From Loktanella sp. S4079 (lineage in GTDB: Bacteria > Pseudomonadota > Alphaproteobacteria > Rhodobacterales > Rhodobacteraceae): a stretch of 64,000 bases of DNA. The notes beneath the pieces are model-generated. The model was not told where the DNA came from. It was given only the letters and a program-made list of their open reading frames with translations, and made no database searches. This document shows, one piece after another, positions 56,413-64,000 of this stretch (positions are counted from its first letter, which is position 1; every line of letters starts with the position of its first letter). The position numbers were made by a program, and so were the translations under genes. The stretch is from NCBI RefSeq assembly GCF_000967725.1, contig NZ_JXYE01000002.1, forward strand, positions 186,001 through 250,000, given 5' to 3'.

Positions 56413-57753
56413 ATGCGCATGAGCCGCTACTTTCTCCCCGTACTCAAAGAGACGCCTCGCGAGGCGCAGATCGTCAGCCATCGCTATATGTTGCAGGCTG
56501 GGATGATCAAACAGTCCAGTGCCGGGATTTATTCGTGGTTGCCTCTGGGCTTTAAGGTGTTGCGCAAAATCGAAAACATCGTGCACGAAGAACAGGCGCG
56601 CGCGGGCCACATTGCGATCCAGATGCCGACCATCCAGTCGGCGGACCTGTGGCGCGAGAGCGGCCGCTATGATGCCTACGGTGAAGAAATGCTGCGCATC
56701 ACAGACCGTGGCGGTCGTGAAATGCTGTTTACCCCGACAGCCGAAGAGCTCGTGACAGATATCTTCCGGTCGCATGTAACCAGCTACAAAGACCTGCCGC
56801 TGACGCTCTACCAGATCCAGTGGAAGTTTCGCGACGAAGTGCGCCCGCGTTTTGGTGTGATGCGGGGGCGCGAATTTTATATGAAAGACGGCTACAACTT
56901 TGATCTCACCAAAGAAGACGCGCTGCACGCTTATAACCGTCACTTGGTCAGCTACTTGCGCACCTACGAACGTCTGGGCCTTCAGGCGATTCCAATGCGT
57001 GCGGACGGTGGCCCTATTGGTGGCGACTACACGCATGAATTCCTTGTACTGGCGGAAACTGGTGAATCAGAGGTCTTCTTTGACAGCGAAATCACCGATC
57101 TAAAATTCGGTGACCGCGAGATTGATTACGATTCACGCGAGCAATGCGAAGCAGTGCTCGAGGAATTCACCAGCCGTTACGCACGTACCGATGAAACCCA
57201 TGACGAGGCCATCTTTGCTGATGTCCCCGAGGAGCGTCGTCGTTCAGCGCGCGGCATCGAAGTTGGCCAAATTTTCTATTTTGGTACCAAATACTCAGAG
57301 GCAATGGGCGCAACGGTCGATGATGGCAAAGGTGGCAAAGTACCTGTTCATATGGGGTCCCACGGTATTGGCGTTTCCCGCCTGTTGGGTGCGATCATCG
57401 AGGCGAGCCATGATGACAAAGGTATCATCTGGCCAGAAGGTGTTACCCCGTTCCACGTTGGTATCTTGAACATGCGCACCGGGGATGAAGCCTGCGATGC
57501 AGCCTGTGAAGATCTGTACAAACAGTTCACTGCTGCGGGACTTGAGCCGCTCTACGATGACCGTGATGAGCGCGCGGGTGCCAAGTTTGGCACAATGGAC
57601 ATGATTGGTCTGCCTTGGCGGATCACTATCGGCCCGCGTGGTATCAAAAACGGTGTCGTCGAAGTCACCTGCCGCCGCACTGGCGAGGCGACCGAGATGC
57701 CTGCCGCAGAGGCCGTCGCAAAAATCACCAAGATCTACGAAGGTATCGCCTGA
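56413..57753 (+). CDS. proS: Prolyl-tRNA synthetase (short, alphaproteobacterial type)
   Basis: ATG 56413 (AGGAAGGTCACCGCA upstream) gives 446 residues. Class II motifs are seen as motif 2 ([20 protein letters not shown]) and motif 3 ([14 protein letters not shown]). The editing INS domain of long bacterial enzymes is absent, typical of alphaproteobacteria. It charges tRNA-Pro. A terminator follows. Confidence 0.96.
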   Translation: MRMSRYFLPVLKETPREAQIVSHRYMLQAGMIKQSSAGIYSWLPLGFKVLRKIENIVHEEQARAGHIAIQMPTIQSADLWRESGRYDAYGEEMLRITDRGGREMLFTPTAEELVTDIFRSHVTSYKDLPLTLYQIQWKFRDEVRPRFGVMRGREFYMKDGYNFDLTKEDALHAYNRHLVSYLRTYERLGLQAIPMRADGGPIGGDYTHEFLVLAETGESEVFFDSEITDLKFGDREIDYDSREQCEAVLEEFTSRYARTDETHDEAIFADVPEERRRSARGIEVGQIFYFGTKYSEAMGATVDDGKGGKVPVHMGSHGIGVSRLLGAIIEASHDDKGIIWPEGVTPFHVGILNMRTGDEACDAACEDLYKQFTAAGLEPLYDDRDERAGAKFGTMDMIGLPWRITIGPRGIKNGVVEVTCRRTGEATEMPAAEAVAKITKIYEGIA

Positions 57754-57779
57754 GCGAACACCGCACATTGATGTGATGG

Positions 57780-57815
57780 AATGGGCGCGGTCCTTGCGGA
57801 TCAGCGCCCATTTTT
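57780..57815 (+). terminator. Rho-independent terminator of proS
   Basis: AATGGGCGC (57780-57788) and GCGCCCATT (57804-57812) form a perfect 9-bp stem with TTT after it. Confidence 0.85.
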
Positions 57816-57884
57816 CCAAGATGCGTTAACGGGTCGCAAAAACTCTGTTATGCTGCCCCAAAAGAACATGTGTTGAGGCCGCAG

Positions 57885-57920
57885 ATGACACGCAGAAACA
57901 TATCCAGAGACCGGTCATGA
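57885..57920 (+). CDS. Possible 11-codon leader peptide
   Basis: ATG 57885, preceded by TGAGG at a good distance, opens an 11-codon frame (MTRRNISRDRS) whose TGA overlaps the next gene's ATG. The DUF2937 start has a poorer ribosome site of its own, so re-initiation after this peptide is possible. It is too short to judge by composition. Confidence 0.3.
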   Translation: MTRRNISRDRS

Positions 57921-58522
57921 TCCGGATTCTTTGCCTTGCGGGTGGTATCGCTGGGGCGGCAGGACTGTCGCAGTTTCCAGAGTTTTCCCAGCAATATTTG
58001 CAGCGACTGGGTGGTCAGGTCGATGAATTATCGCGCCAGATCAAGGAATTCGATGCAACTGCATTGCAAGATGGGATGGGGCGCGAAGAAATGCTTGAGG
58101 CAATGTCAGCGCTACCTTTGACACAAGGGCAAGAGGCCATGTGGCGCCGCACCATCGCCCGGCATGCCCGTTTAAACGAAAACATGACCGCATTGCGCGC
58201 GGCGACACCGATCGAGCGCATGCTCATGCCGCATCGCATGACTGATCGGGACACTTTTCAAGCAGTCTGGCAAGACTACACCCCCGCCGTCCCTGTGAGC
58301 ACGGCCGGGGCGGCTGCGGCCGGGGCTGGATTTGTTGGCGGTTGGGCCGCGCTTGGCAGTGTCCTTGGTCTTTTGACGATGCCCTTCCGGCGCAAAACAA
58401 GGGCGCAGACACGGACAGGAACCGCAGCGACGAAACCTACTCGTATGGACCCACCAGTGCGCCGCCCTGCGTCAGAACAGCCCAAGAGCCACATTCGCCC
58501 ACTATCGGGTGCCCGCCGATGA
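57917..58522 (+). CDS. DUF2937 family protein
   Basis: The 201-residue protein has an N-terminal hydrophobic stretch (IRILCLAGGIAGAAGLSQFPEF), a helical soluble part with LSRQIKEFDATA, a second hydrophobic segment (AGAAAAGAGFVGGWAALGSVLGLL, about residues 131-155) and a basic, proline-rich tail. It matches DUF2937 as I recall the family. The function is unknown. It overlaps the ThuA gene by 4 nt. Confidence 0.7.
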   Translation: MIRILCLAGGIAGAAGLSQFPEFSQQYLQRLGGQVDELSRQIKEFDATALQDGMGREEMLEAMSALPLTQGQEAMWRRTIARHARLNENMTALRAATPIERMLMPHRMTDRDTFQAVWQDYTPAVPVSTAGAAAAGAGFVGGWAALGSVLGLLTMPFRRKTRAQTRTGTAATKPTRMDPPVRRPASEQPKSHIRPLSGARR

Positions 58523-59229
58523 CAAAGGCGCTTATTACTTGGGGTGGTTGGGACGGTCACGAACCAGATAAGGTCGCGGCGATCTTTGATCAGATATTGG
58601 CAGACGCCGGGATAGAAACAGTCGTTACCGATAGTCTTGATTGCTTTGATGATGCGGAGCAACTCAGGACTTATGATCTGATCGTGCCGGTCTGGACCAT
58701 GAGTGAAATAACGCGCGAAGCAGCGACCAATGTGTCCGAGGCCGTTGCACATGGCACCGGTATGGCGGGTTGCCACGGCGGCATGTGCGATGCATTTCGC
58801 GGCTCACCGCTATGGCAGTTCATCACTGGTGCAAACTGGGTCGCGCATCCCGGCGGCGACGGCGTCAAACATCGGATCACAATCACTTCGAACGATCCAT
58901 TAGTCGCAGGGATTGATGATTTCGACGTCGAGACCGAACAATACTATCTGCACGTCGATCCCGCCAACAACGTCCTCGCAACAAGCCGTACTGATGTTGT
59001 GACATGGTATCACAGCCCGAACGGCGCGGTCGAAATGCCTGTGGCATGGACACGGGCCTGGGGATTGGGACGGGTTTACTACAATTCTTTGGGGCACCAA
59101 GCAAACGTGATCGCTGGCGGCCCCGCGCACGAGATGCTACGTCGCGGGTTATTGTGGGCTGCACAAAGCAAAACCGCAGCCCGCGGGCAGGACGTTTCAC
59201 AGTTCCAAAGCCCCGGAAATCATTGGTAA
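58519..59229 (+). CDS. ThuA-domain protein
   Basis: ATG 58519 gives 236 residues of the ThuA family (glutamine amidotransferase-like fold): ALITWGGWDGHEP at the start, GTGMAGCHGGMCDAF near residue 83 at the nucleophile-elbow position, and GRVYYNSLGHQ near 190. ThuA takes part in trehalose or sucrose use in rhizobia; no such genes lie here. It starts from the DUF2937 stop. Confidence 0.85.
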   Translation: MTKALITWGGWDGHEPDKVAAIFDQILADAGIETVVTDSLDCFDDAEQLRTYDLIVPVWTMSEITREAATNVSEAVAHGTGMAGCHGGMCDAFRGSPLWQFITGANWVAHPGGDGVKHRITITSNDPLVAGIDDFDVETEQYYLHVDPANNVLATSRTDVVTWYHSPNGAVEMPVAWTRAWGLGRVYYNSLGHQANVIAGGPAHEMLRRGLLWAAQSKTAARGQDVSQFQSPGNHW

Positions 59230-59245
59230 CAGAAAAAGAGATTTC

Positions 59246-60502
59246 ATGACCTCGACCCGCCCATTTGCCAAATTCGAATGGATGATCGCGTGGCGATACA
59301 TCCGTGCTAAACGTGCCGAAGGTGGCATTAGCGTTATGACTTGGATTAGCCTCATCGGGGTCACTTTGGCGGTTTTCGCTTTGATTGCGACACTTGCCGT
59401 GCGGTCGGGCTTTCGCGCTGAATTTGTCGATACGATTGCAGGTGCTTACGCACATGTCACAGTGCAGCAGCCCGGTGGAACTATCGAGAACTACGAAGAG
59501 GTCGCTGACCGTATCCTTGCGCAAGATCATGTCACCGATGTCTTTCCACTTGTGCGGGGGCAGGCGATGGCCAATGCCTCTGGTCGGTTGGGGCTTGCGG
59601 ATATCTACGGGATTAAGCTCGAGGATTTGAAAGTTTCGGACGCAATTGTCGAAAGCGATCGTAGCTACGGCAACCTTGATAATCTGGACAACGGTATTGC
59701 GCTGGGGTTGGAACTCGCCGCGAATTTGGGTGTGACCATCGGCGACCGGATTGAAATCACGACACGTGCCGGTGCTGCGACACCCATGGGGCAATCAACG
59801 CGGCGCAATGCCTATGAGGTCGTCTATATTTTCTCGACTGGGCGCTATCAGATTGACGAAGTCCGCGCCTATCTGCCGCTGGATGTCGCGCAGTTTATCT
59901 TTAACCGCGATGGCGTGGCGGATGAACTGGCGGTTCAGCTAGACGATATCACCCTCTCAGAAGGGCTCAAGCAACCCATCGCGGATGCCGCAGGGGCTGG
60001 CATGTGGGCCTATAGCTGGGAAGACCGCGTGCGGCGTTACCTGCGCGCGCTGACTATCGAGGACAACGTGATGTTCATCATCCTGTCGATCCTCGTGCTT
60101 GTGGCGTCGATGAATATCATCAGTGGTCTCATCATGCTGGTCAAAAACAAGGGGCGCGATGTTGGCATCTTGCGGACCATGGGGCTAACCGAAGGGTCGA
60201 TCATGCGGGTGTTCTTTATCTGCGGTGCAGGGATCGGAACTGTCGGGACGCTTTGCGGTGTCGTGTTGGGCTGCCTGTTTGCGATCTACATTGACCAGAT
60301 TTTCAGCTTTGTGAACTTTGTCTCGGGCGGCGGCGTTTGGGATCCTTCGATCCGAGGGATTTATGCTGTGCCTGCTGAACTCCACCTATCTGACGTTCTG
60401 AAATCAGTGTCGCTGTCGCTGGGGCTGTCTTGGATTATCACAATTTTCCCGGCGCGCCGTGCCGCCCGGATGAATCCTGTTGAGGCACTGCGCTATGAAT
60501 GA
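59246..60502 (+). CDS. lolE: Lipoprotein-releasing ABC transporter permease (LolC/LolE)
   Basis: The 418-residue FtsX/MacB-like permease has one N-terminal helix (about 30-50), a periplasmic domain (about 55-270) and three C-terminal helices. FEWMIAWRYIRAKRAEGG at the start and PARRAARMNPVEALRYE at the end are typical of LolC/E. Alphaproteobacteria have a single LolF-like permease that does both jobs; the symbol is provisional. It extracts lipoproteins from the inner membrane. Confidence 0.92.
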   Translation: MTSTRPFAKFEWMIAWRYIRAKRAEGGISVMTWISLIGVTLAVFALIATLAVRSGFRAEFVDTIAGAYAHVTVQQPGGTIENYEEVADRILAQDHVTDVFPLVRGQAMANASGRLGLADIYGIKLEDLKVSDAIVESDRSYGNLDNLDNGIALGLELAANLGVTIGDRIEITTRAGAATPMGQSTRRNAYEVVYIFSTGRYQIDEVRAYLPLDVAQFIFNRDGVADELAVQLDDITLSEGLKQPIADAAGAGMWAYSWEDRVRRYLRALTIEDNVMFIILSILVLVASMNIISGLIMLVKNKGRDVGILRTMGLTEGSIMRVFFICGAGIGTVGTLCGVVLGCLFAIYIDQIFSFVNFVSGGGVWDPSIRGIYAVPAELHLSDVLKSVSLSLGLSWIITIFPARRAARMNPVEALRYE

Positions 60503-61178
60503 GTTCACGCTTGAGGTCGCGGACCTGACCAAAACCTACAACACCGGAAAACCGAACGAAGTTAGTGTGTTGCAAGGCGTATCCCTGTCTGTAAAACCGG
60601 GTGAGGTTGTGGGCCTTGTCGCGCCATCGGGTGCGGGTAAGTCTACGTTGCTGCATATTGCGGGGCTTTTGGATACGCCAGACACCGGGACGGTGACGAT
60701 TGGCGGGACGGATATGACCAATCTGTCGGATCGCAAACGTACGGCCGCACGCCGCGATACGGTTGGATTTATCTATCAATTCCACCACTTGCTGCCAGAG
60801 TTTACCGCGCTTGAAAATATCGTGCTGCCACAGTTAGCGAATGGGGTAAGTGAAAAGGCGGCGCACGCACGTGCGCTGGATTTGCTGGGCAAGGTTGGCA
60901 TCGCAGAACGGGCATCGCATCGTCCCGCGGCGCTATCGGGTGGGGAGCAGCAGCGGGTGGCGTTCTGCCGGGCGCTTGCGAATGAACCCGCGCTGTTGCT
61001 CGCTGATGAGCCGACAGGGAACCTTGACCCGGATACGTCGGACCAAGTGTTTGACGCGCTGATGACGTTGGTGCGCGACACCGGGCTGGCGGCGGTCATT
61101 GCGACACATAACCTTGAACTTGCTGCACGGATGGACCGACAGGTGCGCCTGACCGCTGGCGTGTTGGAGATGATCTAG
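60495..61178 (+). CDS. lolD: Lipoprotein-releasing system ATP-binding protein LolD
   Basis: ATG 60495 overlaps the permease stop by 8 nt and gives 227 residues. Walker A APSGAGKST, signature LSGGEQQRV, Walker B LLLADEPTGNLD are present, with the MacB/LolD-like PTGNLD. It drives lipoprotein release with the LolC/E permease. Confidence 0.94.
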   Translation: MNEFTLEVADLTKTYNTGKPNEVSVLQGVSLSVKPGEVVGLVAPSGAGKSTLLHIAGLLDTPDTGTVTIGGTDMTNLSDRKRTAARRDTVGFIYQFHHLLPEFTALENIVLPQLANGVSEKAAHARALDLLGKVGIAERASHRPAALSGGEQQRVAFCRALANEPALLLADEPTGNLDPDTSDQVFDALMTLVRDTGLAAVIATHNLELAARMDRQVRLTAGVLEMI

Positions 61179-61232
61179 ATCAAAGTTTGCATCGCCTGTT
61201 CTGCTATCGTGAGAAAAACGAGGGAGAAAGTG

Positions 61233-61622
61233 ATGCGCTATTTTATGATCTTTGCGGGGCTAGTTTTAGCTGCTTGTGTTGAGGAACCTGAAACCGGGGC
61301 CCAGATCTACGCCAGCGAATGTGCAGGCTGCCACGGCGCGGATGCGCGCGGTGACGGGCCATTCGCGCGCGGGTTGGATACTGTGCCGCCGGACCTGACG
61401 ACAATCGCGTCGCGTAATGGTGGGGTGTTTCCGCGGGACCAAGTCATGAGCACCATCGACGGGTTGCAACGCGATGCGCACTTTAGCGTGGCGATGCCGG
61501 AATTCGGCGCAGGTGATCTGGGTGATACGGTGATTGTCGAGGAAAATGGGTTGGGAACGCCTGTGCCGACCAAGCTGCTGCTGCTGACTGATTATATTGC
61601 GCTGCTACAGCGTGAAGAGTAG
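61233..61622 (+). CDS. Lipid-anchored c-type cytochrome
   Basis: ATG 61233 (GGGAGAAAG upstream) gives 129 residues. The signal peptide ends in a lipobox (LAACVEE, C15). Haem is held by C30-AGC33-H34, and M88 (AMPEFGAG) is the likely sixth ligand. It is a class I monohaem cytochrome c in the periplasm. Its redox partner is not visible here. Confidence 0.88.
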   Translation: MRYFMIFAGLVLAACVEEPETGAQIYASECAGCHGADARGDGPFARGLDTVPPDLTTIASRNGGVFPRDQVMSTIDGLQRDAHFSVAMPEFGAGDLGDTVIVEENGLGTPVPTKLLLLTDYIALLQREE

Positions 61623-61642
61623 GGCTGCTTTTGCCAGCGTGC

Positions 61643-61660
61643 GGTGGGTTGAAACCCACC
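61643..61660. repeat. GGTGGGTT/AACCCACC hairpin repeat
   Basis: GGTGGGT and ACCCACC form a 7-bp stem around TGAA, followed by CTACGGGG. Elements of this wording are common dispersed repeats in proteobacterial genomes. Confidence 0.5.
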
Positions 61661-61912
61661 CTACGGGGCGGGGCGGTCGAAACATAGGTTAACGACCTTG
61701 TTTTAAGGGTTTGGGGTTGTCGGCATCTCGTCGGATTTGCGTCGGCAAAGCGTCGGACCTCTGTGTGGCGTTGGCCGGATTAACGGCGCGTGCGGTGGAG
61801 TGGTCTGGCCTGATCCAAGTCCCGCCCGGCATCGCCGGGCAGCGCCCGGACCTCCCCCATGGGGAGGGCGCTTCGCACCCACCCCGAGGTCCAAGCGATG
61901 CCCTTGTGTGAC
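61661..61912. other. Intergenic stretch rich in GC hairpins next to the HNH gene
   Basis: No gene is seen between the cytochrome and HNH genes. The right part (61817-61895) has several GC-rich inverted repeats (CCCGGCATCGCCGGG, CCTCCCCCATGGGGAGG). Together with the hairpin before it, this looks like dispersed repeat DNA at the edge of an insertion. Confidence 0.45.
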
Positions 61913-62863
61913 CTAATGCTTGAACTTCACAGTGCGTCGTAATCTTTCTAAGTCTGCTGGGTTTGCTTGTTTATGAATGACCCGGTGGCAAGTCGGACAA
62001 AGTACGAGAAAGTCGTCAGGTATTTTATAACGCCTTGTTTCGCCTTCCGCCATGCCGGCAATTGGCTTGGAATGATGAACATCAAGGGGGGTATGCTTTA
62101 AGGGGCCTTGATAGTCGTAGTCTCTGGCCGGGTTCAAACCGCATCCTTCACATACAGCTCCTCGCTTTTGCAAGACTGGAACGCGTACGTTGGGCGATCG
62201 TTCTATCCGTCGAAATAGAGTGTAAGTTCTGCTTTCTTCGATATCGCTGGTACCCGCTTCCTCCATCATTACTTCTGCAGGCGTAGTACCTCCGGCATCA
62301 ATTAGAGCTTCATACGCTGCCAGCATTTTCTCAAAATCAGAATAGAACTGTTTCTCATCTATGCTTAGAGCATCATATCTGCGACCAAATGCATGCCCTG
62401 CCATGTAGCCGCTGGGGAGTGAATCTTGCGAGCTCAAGTCTATTGGCGAAGTATCGAAATAGCGAGCAAACTTTGGCACTTTTTCTGAAATCTCTAGCGC
62501 GGTGCGCTTGAGGTGCTCCCTGCCGCGGTTTTCACCAAAGCTCTGATAAGCGGCTGTTGTGCCTTGATTTAGTGATAGGAAAATTTCTCTTGTCTGGGCA
62601 TTTATAAGATAGACCACATAAAAACCTTTGGTAGCGCTCTCCGTGATCAACGGATCAAAAAAGCCTAGCCATGGAACTGACGCCCAATTTCCTGCTCCAA
62701 CACTTGCTTTTACCTTCAGGTCATATGGCAGAAATACTAGCTGTTTCTTAGCTGTAAGCCCTATGTCATGCCGAACGAAGCTTCCGAACTCGCTACCAGC
62801 AAAAGCTTTTGTTCGTTCTGATGCGTATTCTAGGGCGAGTCGAGAAAGCTGCTGGTGTAGCAA
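61913..62863 (-). CDS. MrcB_N-HNH endonuclease
   Basis: The start is taken as TTG 62863 because an in-frame stop lies just upstream. The 316-residue protein has an MrcB-like N-terminal domain (DUF3578, about 10-190) and a C-terminal HNH zinc nuclease domain: C238xxC241, D261-V-H263-H264, C289xxC292, H293 and H297. This fits a restriction or defence nuclease of the 5-methylcytosine/McrA type. The DNA is more AT-rich than its neighbours. It starts 15 bp after the parE stop, an arrangement that suggests later insertion. Confidence 0.85.
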   Translation of the reverse strand: MLHQQLSRLALEYASERTKAFAGSEFGSFVRHDIGLTAKKQLVFLPYDLKVKASVGAGNWASVPWLGFFDPLITESATKGFYVVYLINAQTREIFLSLNQGTTAAYQSFGENRGREHLKRTALEISEKVPKFARYFDTSPIDLSSQDSLPSGYMAGHAFGRRYDALSIDEKQFYSDFEKMLAAYEALIDAGGTTPAEVMMEEAGTSDIEESRTYTLFRRIERSPNVRVPVLQKRGAVCEGCGLNPARDYDYQGPLKHTPLDVHHSKPIAGMAEGETRRYKIPDDFLVLCPTCHRVIHKQANPADLERLRRTVKFKH

Positions 62864-62877
62864 TCTAGTTACTCACC

Positions 62878-64000
62878 CTAGACATCCAACTCCTCCACGA
62901 ACTGCGCGTTTTCTTGAATATACTGGAACCGCAGTTCTGGTTTTTTACCCATCAGGCGCTCGACCAGATCGGCTGTATCGCCGGGTTCGTCGTCGTGGAC
63001 GGTGACGCGGATGAGTTTGCGGGTGGCGGGGTCCATCGTGGTTTCTTTGAGGTCTTTTGCGTCCATCTCGCCCAGACCCTTAAACCGCTGCACGTCGATC
63101 TTGCCTTTGCCGCCAAGGCCCTTGGCCATCATCGCGTCTTTTTCGGCGTCGTCGGCCACATAGACGCGTCGCGCGCCTTGGGTCAGCCTGTAGAGCGGTG
63201 GGCAGGCCAGATAGAGGTGTCCTTGGTCGATCAGCGGCCGCATTTGCGTAAAGAAGAAGGTCATCAGCAGTGACGCGATATGCGCCCCGTCGACGTCCGC
63301 ATCGGTCATGATGATGATCTTGTCATAGCGTAGATCATCGACGTTGAACTTCGTGCCCATGCCAACGCCCAAGGCCTCGCAGAGGTCGTTGATTTCCTGG
63401 TTCGAGGACAGTTTGTTTGAAGCGGCCCCGAGTACGTTGAGGATTTTGCCCTTGAGTGGCAAGAGCGCCTGGGTCTCGCGGTTGCGCGCGCCTTTGCCCG
63501 AGCCACCCGCAGAGTCACCCTCGACGATGAAAAGCTCTGTCCCTTCGCGCGACTTCGACGTGCAATCGGTCAGTTTACCGGGAAGGCGCAGTTTCTTCGT
63601 CGCGGATTTGCGCGACGTTTCTTTTTCTTTTTTGCGGCGAAGACGTTCCTCGGCGCGCAGGACAAGGAAATCAAGGATCGCACCTGCGGATTTGGTATCT
63701 GCGGCGAGCCAGTTGTCAAAGTGGTCGCGCACGGCGGCGTCGACCATTCGCTGGGCGTCTGTGGTGGCTAGGCGGTCTTTTGTCTGCCCGACGAATTCCG
63801 GTTCGCGGATAAAGCAGGACACAAGCGCACCGGCACCCGTGGTCAGGTCTTCGCGCGTGATTGTCCCCGCCTTTTTATTGCCGACCAGTTCGCCGTAGGC
63901 TTTGATCCCTTTGAGGATCGCTGACCAGAAACCGGCCTCGTGGGTACCGCCTTCGGGGGTCGGAACGGTGTTACAGTAGGATTGGATGAAACCGTCGCGT
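62878..64000 (-). CDS. parE: DNA topoisomerase IV subunit B (5' end cut by window)
   Basis: The visible C-terminal 374 residues contain the TOPRIM motifs FIVEGDSAGGSGKGARNRETQ and IIIMTDADVDGAHIASLL (E and DxD for metal) and end in LMGKKPELRFQYIQENAQFVEELDV, the ParE rather than GyrB wording (GyrB would have MGDVVEPRR). The frame continues past the right edge (PTPEGGTHEAGFW). It separates daughter chromosomes with ParC. Confidence 0.92.
   Translation of the reverse strand, partial: RDGFIQSYCNTVPTPEGGTHEAGFWSAILKGIKAYGELVGNKKAGTITREDLTTGAGALVSCFIREPEFVGQTKDRLATTDAQRMVDAAVRDHFDNWLAADTKSAGAILDFLVLRAEERLRRKKEKETSRKSATKKLRLPGKLTDCTSKSREGTELFIVEGDSAGGSGKGARNRETQALLPLKGKILNVLGAASNKLSSNQEINDLCEALGVGMGTKFNVDDLRYDKIIIMTDADVDGAHIASLLMTFFFTQMRPLIDQGHLYLACPPLYRLTQGARRVYVADDAEKDAMMAKGLGGKGKIDVQRFKGLGEMDAKDLKETTMDPATRKLIRVTVHDDEPGDTADLVERLMGKKPELRFQYIQENAQFVEELDV

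Noticed and set aside
1..64000. tRNA genes, CRISPR arrays, transposases or prophage genes
   Set aside because: I looked for T-loop-like motifs, spaced direct repeats and recombinase motifs in the gaps and found none that hold up.

Overview
The window is a gene-dense stretch of an alphaproteobacterial chromosome, most likely from the Roseobacter group (Rhodobacteraceae/Roseobacteraceae; Loktanella-, Yoonia- or Octadecabacter-like). I infer this from protein content and gene order, since no database search was possible. Supporting signs are a choXWV choline transporter divergent from betI-betC-betB-betA, a PccR/ScfR-type regulator beside propionyl-CoA carboxylase, an HdaA-type DnaA regulator, a short prolyl-tRNA synthetase without the editing insert, small DUF1127, DUF2927, DUF2937 and DUF4174 proteins, and moderately GC-rich DNA with many ATGA and TGATG start/stop overlaps. 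Both ends cut genes: an SPFH/GYF protein on the left and parE on the right.

Layout. 1-5079 is a minus-strand membrane-stress cluster: TerC, a two-helix peptide, XpaC, TelA, a DUF2927 lipoprotein and an SPFH protein. 5268-9795 holds a Cys-rich mini-protein coupled to an NTF2-LuxR regulator, then rluB, a methyltransferase, tadA, a ceramidase-like membrane protein and a UPF0173 hydrolase. 9940-13924 holds gatC-gatA, an excalibur lipoprotein, a peptidoglycan amidase, the RNase P RNA and rpmG. 14004-18239 holds a cupin, a BI-1 protein, a DUF1127 protein divergent from a LysR regulator, a quinone reductase and an XRE regulator. 18308-28339 has an IMPase-family phosphatase overlapping an 8-oxoguanine deaminase that faces a guanine deaminase, then mgtE-fau, yebC, an SLC13 permease, a YmdB-like phosphoesterase and a DMT exporter.

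28355-36513 is a complete choline/choline-O-sulfate to glycine betaine module: uptake by ChoXWV, sulfate removal by BetC, oxidation by BetA and BetB, and repression by BetI through a visible dyad between choX and betI. 37709-47847 is a propionyl-CoA assimilation locus: PccR, an MFS exporter, PccB, two small proteins, PccA and methylmalonyl-CoA mutase. TTTGCA/TGCAAA dyads lie in front of both pccR and pccB. 47923-50673 is a run of overlapping genes (VOC protein, GNAT, TerB-J protein, exo/endonuclease-like phosphatase). 50674-56240 is ppx, ppk, hdaA and an AI-2E family permease. 56413-61622 is proS, DUF2937, ThuA, lolC/E, lolD and a lipid-anchored cytochrome c. 61913-62863 is an AT-richer MrcB_N-HNH nuclease gene that looks acquired, wedged against parE.

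Most of the window is core metabolism. The less ordinary parts are the TerC/XpaC/TelA/SPFH cluster, the Cys-rich peptide plus NTF2-LuxR pair, two uncharacterised small genes and a terminator-like hairpin inside the propionyl-CoA carboxylase locus, a matched pair of 24-nt palindromes with a shared core, and the HNH nuclease. I saw no tRNA, CRISPR array, transposase or phage gene, and no system that I can call new with confidence.
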